Translations under genes and position numbers: made by a program
From: an uncultured Campylobacter sp.
Lineage (GTDB): Bacteria > Campylobacterota > Campylobacteria > Campylobacterales > Campylobacteraceae
Length of the DNA: 18,264 nt
Direction: 5' to 3'
Assembly: GCF_937997535.1 (NCBI RefSeq)
Contig: NZ_CALKTT010000045.1
Coordinates: forward strand, 1 to 18,264
The notes under the pieces: model-generated
What the model was told of the DNA's origin: nothing
What the model saw: only the letters and a program-made list of their open reading frames with translations
Databases searched by the model: none
In this document: positions 14,343 through 18,264 of the stretch, one piece after another
Numbering within the stretch: position 1 is the stretch's first letter
Layout: each line of letters starts with the position of its first letter

Positions 14343-15205
14343 GTTGGCAAAACATAGTGAAATTTTATTTTTATGGGATGCAAAAATGACTAATCCTAAC
14401 GGCGACATGCTAAACGATAATGCACCAAGATACGATGAAAGCGATAGAAGGGCCGTCGTTAGCGATGTTAGAGTAAAAAGAACGATCAGAGATGATCTGT
14501 GCAATATAGAAAAGGTAAAACCGTATTTGTAAATAACGCAGAGCAGGTACAATCGGCAGAAACCAGATTTGCTGAGTTGAAGAGTGCTTTAAATGAAAAA
14601 GATGATAAGAAAGTTTTTTAAGCTGTATCGACAATAGACTTTTTGGAGGAATGGCACCCAAAAGCAATCTTCAAATTATAGGTACAGTGCAATTTTCTTG
14701 GGCTAAATCACTAAATGAAACAGAGACTATTTTATCACAAGGAACCGGTGCTTTTGGTAAAGACAATAGCTTAAATAAGACATTTAGAACCGATAATTAT
14801 ATACCTTATGGGCTGTTTGCAATGTATGGTACTATAAATTCTCTAAGTGCCGATAAAACGAATGCGAGCGAAGAAGATGTTGCCGATATGCTTGATTCTA
14901 TGTGGCAAGGCACTAAATTGCTCAACACTAGGAGTAAAGTCGGACAAAAACCAAGAATGCTTATAAGGGTTATCTACAAAGATACTTATATGATAGGGCT
15001 ACTTGATGAGCTTGTAAATATAGATAATGAGAACTCTCAACAGCTTCGTACTTTTAGCGAATGTGAATTAAATTTCTCGGCCCTTGTAAGGTCGTTAAAA
15101 AATATGAGTCAAAAAATAGAAAAAGTAGTAGTTTTTTATGATGATTCGGCTAAAAAGTATCTGGACAATTTTAAAAATTTAAATATAAATTTAGAGGCCA
15201 AATAA
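14335..15205 (+). pseudogene. cas7: cas7 (Csh2), Cascade backbone, with two -1 frameshifts
   Basis: Backbone subunit that coats the crRNA. The start MSELAKHSEILFLWDAK is followed by NPNGDMLNDNAPRYDES and VSDVRVKRTIRDDL, typical of Csh2. At the A run 14510-14513 the frame drops back by one base and continues as KGKTVFVNNAEQVQSAETRF. At the T6 run 14614-14619 it drops again, continuing as LSCIDNRLFGGMAPK and IIGTVQFSWAKSLNETE to the normal stop. Restoring one base at each site gives a 290-residue protein of usual length. AAGGAG precedes the ATG, which overlaps the cas11b-like stop. The longest intact part begins only after the frameshifts (14651-15205). Either recent decay or homopolymer sequencing error. 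Confidence 0.85.
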
Positions 15206-15210
15206 CTGTA

Positions 15211-15951
15211 ATGTTTGCATTTAAAATTTGGGGTAAATTTGCTTGTTTTAGAGATCCTTTGGGGATTAGTCAAAATATCACTTTACCCATCCCTCCAAAA
15301 ACTACGGTTTGTAGTATGTTGGCAGCTGTACTTGGCATAGATAACTATTTAAACGATGATAGATTTGACGACTTTAAATATAGCGTAATCCCATGTACTC
15401 CTATTTTGAAAAAGAGTTTTTCACAAAATTATATAAACGACTATACTAAATTTACAAAGTCTCATCTAAATAGTTTGCTTAAATTTGATATGCAAAAAAT
15501 CTCGCTTGGTTTGCGTGACAATAGAGCTCCTCAAAAACCAATAAATAGAGAACTCTTGATTTATCCTAAGTATATAATTTTTATTGATAAATTTAAGCTC
15601 GAAGACGAAGTGATTCATAATCTAAAAAATAGAATTTGTAAATTTTCATTTTATCTTGGTAATAGCGAATTCGCAGGCAATTTCGAATTCATAGAAATAA
15701 CAAAATATGAAGAGAAAAAATTTGATGAAATTAATATAGATTCGTTCGTGCTTCAAGATGACGTAAAAAATATAGATTTTGAAGAAGGTATTTTATATTT
15801 TCCGATTAGTTTTGCGAGTGTTTTAACGCCAGAGAGGTCTCCTGCTTCGGGCGTAAATTTAATATTATCCAACAAGCAAATAAAAGCTAGAGATATTAAG
15901 ATTTACGAGATAGTTTGCGTCGATGAAATTTATCATTGTAGATTTGTATAA
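15211..15951 (+). CDS. cas5: type I-B Cascade subunit Cas5
   Basis: RAMP-fold protein of 246 residues that caps the 5' handle of the crRNA in Cascade. The N-terminus FKIWGKFACFRDPLG followed by LPIPPKTTVCSMLAAVLGI is the usual Cas5 opening, and SFASVLTPERSPASG near the C-terminus fits the family. Frame is intact and length normal. It begins 5 bases after the cas7 stop with only a weak Shine-Dalgarno site, so it probably depends on coupling with cas7 translation. If the cas7 frameshifts are real, polar loss of Cas5 is possible. Its stop shares one base with the cas3 start (TAATG). Confidence 0.9.
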   Translation: MFAFKIWGKFACFRDPLGISQNITLPIPPKTTVCSMLAAVLGIDNYLNDDRFDDFKYSVIPCTPILKKSFSQNYINDYTKFTKSHLNSLLKFDMQKISLGLRDNRAPQKPINRELLIYPKYIIFIDKFKLEDEVIHNLKNRICKFSFYLGNSEFAGNFEFIEITKYEEKKFDEINIDSFVLQDDVKNIDFEEGILYFPISFASVLTPERSPASGVNLILSNKQIKARDIKIYEIVCVDEIYHCRFV

Positions 15952-18212
15952 TGCAAATTTCAAACTCTTTTAACTCGCATCCTAAAAAATCATACAATTT
16001 TCATGTAAAAAATATAAGCGATAGTTTTGATGAAAGTGATCATAAAGAGACGGCATCCTTTCACGATATTGCCAAGATTGCACAGAGATTTCAAGATTAT
16101 ATAAATTTAGAAGTAGAAAATTTTCCCTCAAGAGAGGACTTCGAAAAAGCCCAACAAAAGCTAAAAACAACGCATACTCTAGAGAGTGCTTTTATATATT
16201 TTTTTATTAGAGTCGATAAAGATATAAATTTTTTAGCTAATTTTTTTACTATTCTAAAACATCATTCCGATTTGCCCGATCTTAAATCTTTCTTTAGCGA
16301 ACTAGGCAATATAAAAGCAAAAATAAAAGATAAATTTAAAAAGATAGATGAAGTGATTTGTAGATCGAATTTAGAGGTAAAGCCCGATGTCAATGATTTT
16401 ATTGACTATTTTTTAGATTTAGAGGCCGAGCTGGAAAAATATCAAATTTTAGATAACTACTTTATTTTTAAGAAGCGCTATTCGAGACTTATTTTGGCAG
16501 ATAAATTTGAAGCTATTTTTTCTAAATCCTATAAAAATGTAGAAATTTTAAGTGAAGAAAAAATAGATCTTTATCTTAATAAGATAGAAGATATTATAAC
16601 CTCAAAGCAAACTGGCAGTAAAAACAAATACAGAACAAAAGCGAAGGAACTTATTTTTCAAAATTTTAATCATAATACGCAAAAAGATAAGTTTTTGATT
16701 AAAGCGCCCACCGGTATAGGGAAAACGTTTTTGGCCCTAAATTTAGCACTGCAAATAGCTAAAATAAAAGGCAATAAAAGACGAATTATAACAGCTATAC
16801 CATTTACCTCTATTATAGATCAAACACATAGCGAATATCAAAAGATAATATCGGATCAAAATGTACTAAAATATCATCACCTAACAAGCTATAAAAGTAG
16901 TAAAAGAGATAAAGAAAAAGATAATGAAGATGAGCAAGAGCAGTTTATGCAAAAAGTATTTTTGGCTGATATTTGGCATGAGAATTTTATCGTTACGACT
17001 TTCAATCAGCTATTTTACGTATTTTTTTCAAATCACAATAGAGATAATTTAAAACTAGAAACTTTGCGAGATAGTGTTATCATAATAGACGAGATACAAA
17101 ATATCCCAAGAGTTTTATTGAAGCCGATTTCTGCCGCTTTTAATGAATTTACAAAAAGATACAATATCCACTTTATACTTATGTCTGCGACTATGCCTCA
17201 TATTGCAGCAGAGCTTGAAAATTTTACCGAGCTTTCAAGCCCTGTTTTATACGAGCGAGATAGGGATAGATATGAGCTCGTTTATAAGCCAAATTTAAAC
17301 GATTTTGACATCCTAAAAGATGAAATTTTATCCCATAAAGATAAAAGTGTGCTTTGTGTCGTAAATACCATCTCAAAAGCTAAAAAGCTATATGAGGTCA
17401 TAAAAAATAAAAGCGAGAATAAAGATAGCGTCTATCTTTTGACTACGCACCAAATTCCACTTCACAGATTTGAGATTATTGACGAGATAAAAGTTAAATT
17501 AAGTAGTGGTAAAAAGATTATTTTGATTGCAACGCAGCTGATCGAGGCGGGAGTCGATCTTAGCTTTGATATAGGTTTTCGAGAGTTCGCTCCCTTTGGC
17601 TCTATTATTCAAGCTGCGGGTAGAGTAAATCGTGAAGGCTTGTCAGATAGGCCTGCAAAAGTTATAGTTTTTGATTATTTGGAAGGTAAATCATTTCCAT
17701 ATCACGATACGGATCTGCAAGAGGATAAGATAAAGGAAATTCTATCGCAAAATATAAAAGAGAGCGAAATTTATAATGTCTTAGATAGCTATTTTGAAAG
17801 TACAAAGAATGAAACGACTAGCGTAGATTTATTGCAATACGCTAAAAACCTGGAATTTCAAACATTATTTAAAAAATTTAATGAAAATTTTATGCCAAAA
17901 CAGGAGTGGAAGGTTTCGCTTTTTGTAGAGCAGTATAGTGGGCATTTCGACAAGTTTTTAGATAATCGGGATAAATTGTTACAATCAAATGACGATAAAT
18001 TTAAAATTATTGCAGAAATTAAAGATTCGGAAAAAGATTTGGGATTATATACTATATCCGTTGGTAAAAATTTACTAGAAGAACTTAAAAAAGATTATAA
18101 AACCACTTTAAAAGATTATTTTGGCAGATATATCTTACCGCCAGGCAATTTCTATAATAAATTTGATGGTTTTCTTCCTAAACTTACGATTGCCGAAGAG
18201 GTATTCTACTAA
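15951..18212 (+). CDS. cas3: CRISPR-associated helicase-nuclease Cas3
   Basis: Effector nuclease-helicase, 753 residues, recruited by target-bound Cascade to unwind and degrade DNA. The N-terminal HD nuclease domain has HDIAK (His38, Asp39, Lys42), with further histidines at 10, 18 and in LKHHSD. The superfamily 2 helicase part shows Walker A APTGIGKT (252-259), the DEIQ box (380-383) where many Cas3 proteins have DEVH or DEAH, SAT (412-414), a TQLIEAGVDLSFD segment and motif VI QAAGRVNR (554-561). All core motifs appear intact. The ATG overlaps the cas5 stop and its own stop overlaps cas4. It could still act only if Cascade is complete. Confidence 0.93.
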   Translation: MQISNSFNSHPKKSYNFHVKNISDSFDESDHKETASFHDIAKIAQRFQDYINLEVENFPSREDFEKAQQKLKTTHTLESAFIYFFIRVDKDINFLANFFTILKHHSDLPDLKSFFSELGNIKAKIKDKFKKIDEVICRSNLEVKPDVNDFIDYFLDLEAELEKYQILDNYFIFKKRYSRLILADKFEAIFSKSYKNVEILSEEKIDLYLNKIEDIITSKQTGSKNKYRTKAKELIFQNFNHNTQKDKFLIKAPTGIGKTFLALNLALQIAKIKGNKRRIITAIPFTSIIDQTHSEYQKIISDQNVLKYHHLTSYKSSKRDKEKDNEDEQEQFMQKVFLADIWHENFIVTTFNQLFYVFFSNHNRDNLKLETLRDSVIIIDEIQNIPRVLLKPISAAFNEFTKRYNIHFILMSATMPHIAAELENFTELSSPVLYERDRDRYELVYKPNLNDFDILKDEILSHKDKSVLCVVNTISKAKKLYEVIKNKSENKDSVYLLTTHQIPLHRFEIIDEIKVKLSSGKKIILIATQLIEAGVDLSFDIGFREFAPFGSIIQAAGRVNREGLSDRPAKVIVFDYLEGKSFPYHDTDLQEDKIKEILSQNIKESEIYNVLDSYFESTKNETTSVDLLQYAKNLEFQTLFKKFNENFMPKQEWKVSLFVEQYSGHFDKFLDNRDKLLQSNDDKFKIIAEIKDSEKDLGLYTISVGKNLLEELKKDYKTTLKDYFGRYILPPGNFYNKFDGFLPKLTIAEEVFY

Positions 18213-18264
18213 TGTTTTGCAAAGACCAAATCACCGGCACGCTTGTGAATTATTACGTCACCTG
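18212..18264 (+). CDS. cas4: Cas4 exonuclease, 5' fragment cut by window end
   Basis: Seventeen residues (MFCKDQITGTLVNYYVT) are visible before the window ends. ITGTLVNYY matches the conserved Cas4/Dna2-type N-terminus, normally followed by a Cys of the Fe-S cluster; Cas4 helps choose PAM-bearing spacers during adaptation. The ATG shares one base with the cas3 stop. The GC-richer codons (GGC, ACG, GTC, ACC) differ from cas3 and look like the host genes. cas1, cas2 and the CRISPR array presumably lie beyond. Confidence 0.75.
   Translation, partial: MFCKDQITGTLVNYYVT

Noticed and set aside
14612..14621. Programmed -1 ribosomal frameshifting in cas7
   Set aside because: The codons GTT TTT TAA do not form a proper slippery heptamer in the zero frame, no downstream structure is evident, and a second shift would also be needed upstream.
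14205..14667. Minus-strand frames over the cas11-cas7 junction
   Set aside because: They overlap clearly homologous cas7 sequence on the plus strand and have hydrophobic nonsense products with no start signals.

Overview
The window looks like chromosome of a Campylobacter from the higher-GC, oral type (C. gracilis, C. showae and C. rectus are the kind of species meant; the species is inference). The evidence is epsilonproteobacterial-style RpoD, LeuD and LeuB, a gene order that I recall from C. jejuni (small TPR-like gene, CiaD-like gene, cca), TTG starts used beside good Shine-Dalgarno sites, and a type I-B CRISPR-Cas locus.

Left part (1-11375), housekeeping, moderate GC: rpoD on the minus strand; a 405-base divergent intergenic region; then a plus-strand series leuD, leuB, a TPR-like small gene, a CiaD-like gene with a large low-complexity middle, cca, an odd Cys/His/Phe-rich ORF built on a recurring AAATTT-type motif, trmL, a secreted endonuclease/exonuclease/phosphatase-family protein, a 44-residue membrane peptide and glyS. 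Many of these genes overlap or abut. The run closes with a 13-bp perfect hairpin terminator.

Right part (11394-18264), a type I-B locus in the order cas6, crRNA-like element plus small ORF, cas8b, cas11b-like, cas7, cas5, cas3, cas4 (cut by the window end). cas6 has the base composition of the housekeeping genes; from about 12100 to the end of cas3 the DNA is clearly AT-richer, and the first bases of cas4 look host-like again.

The most interesting stretch is 12087-12409, between cas6 and cas8b. A CRISPR-repeat-like sequence ending in GAAAC overlaps the cas6 stop. It is followed by a spacer-like segment, then a second copy of the first 16 bases of the repeat, then a near-consensus promoter (TTGACA, 17 bp, TTTAAT), a Shine-Dalgarno site and a 51-codon ORF with a hydrophobic core. 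The first 10 bases of the spacer-like segment, plus the last base of the repeat, match the opposite strand just downstream of that promoter. This is the architecture expected of a CreTA (crRNA-like antitoxin guarding a small toxin) or CreR (crRNA-like autoregulator of cas genes) module.

Downstream, cas11b has an in-frame TGA at codon 58 and cas7 carries two separate -1 frameshifts, each in or beside a short homopolymer. As written, the effector complex (Cas6, Cas8b, Cas11, Cas7, Cas5) could not assemble, though cas6, cas8b, cas5 and cas3 are open. Either the locus is decaying, or some lesions are sequencing errors. This bears directly on the antitoxin hypothesis, because losing Cascade should release the small ORF.
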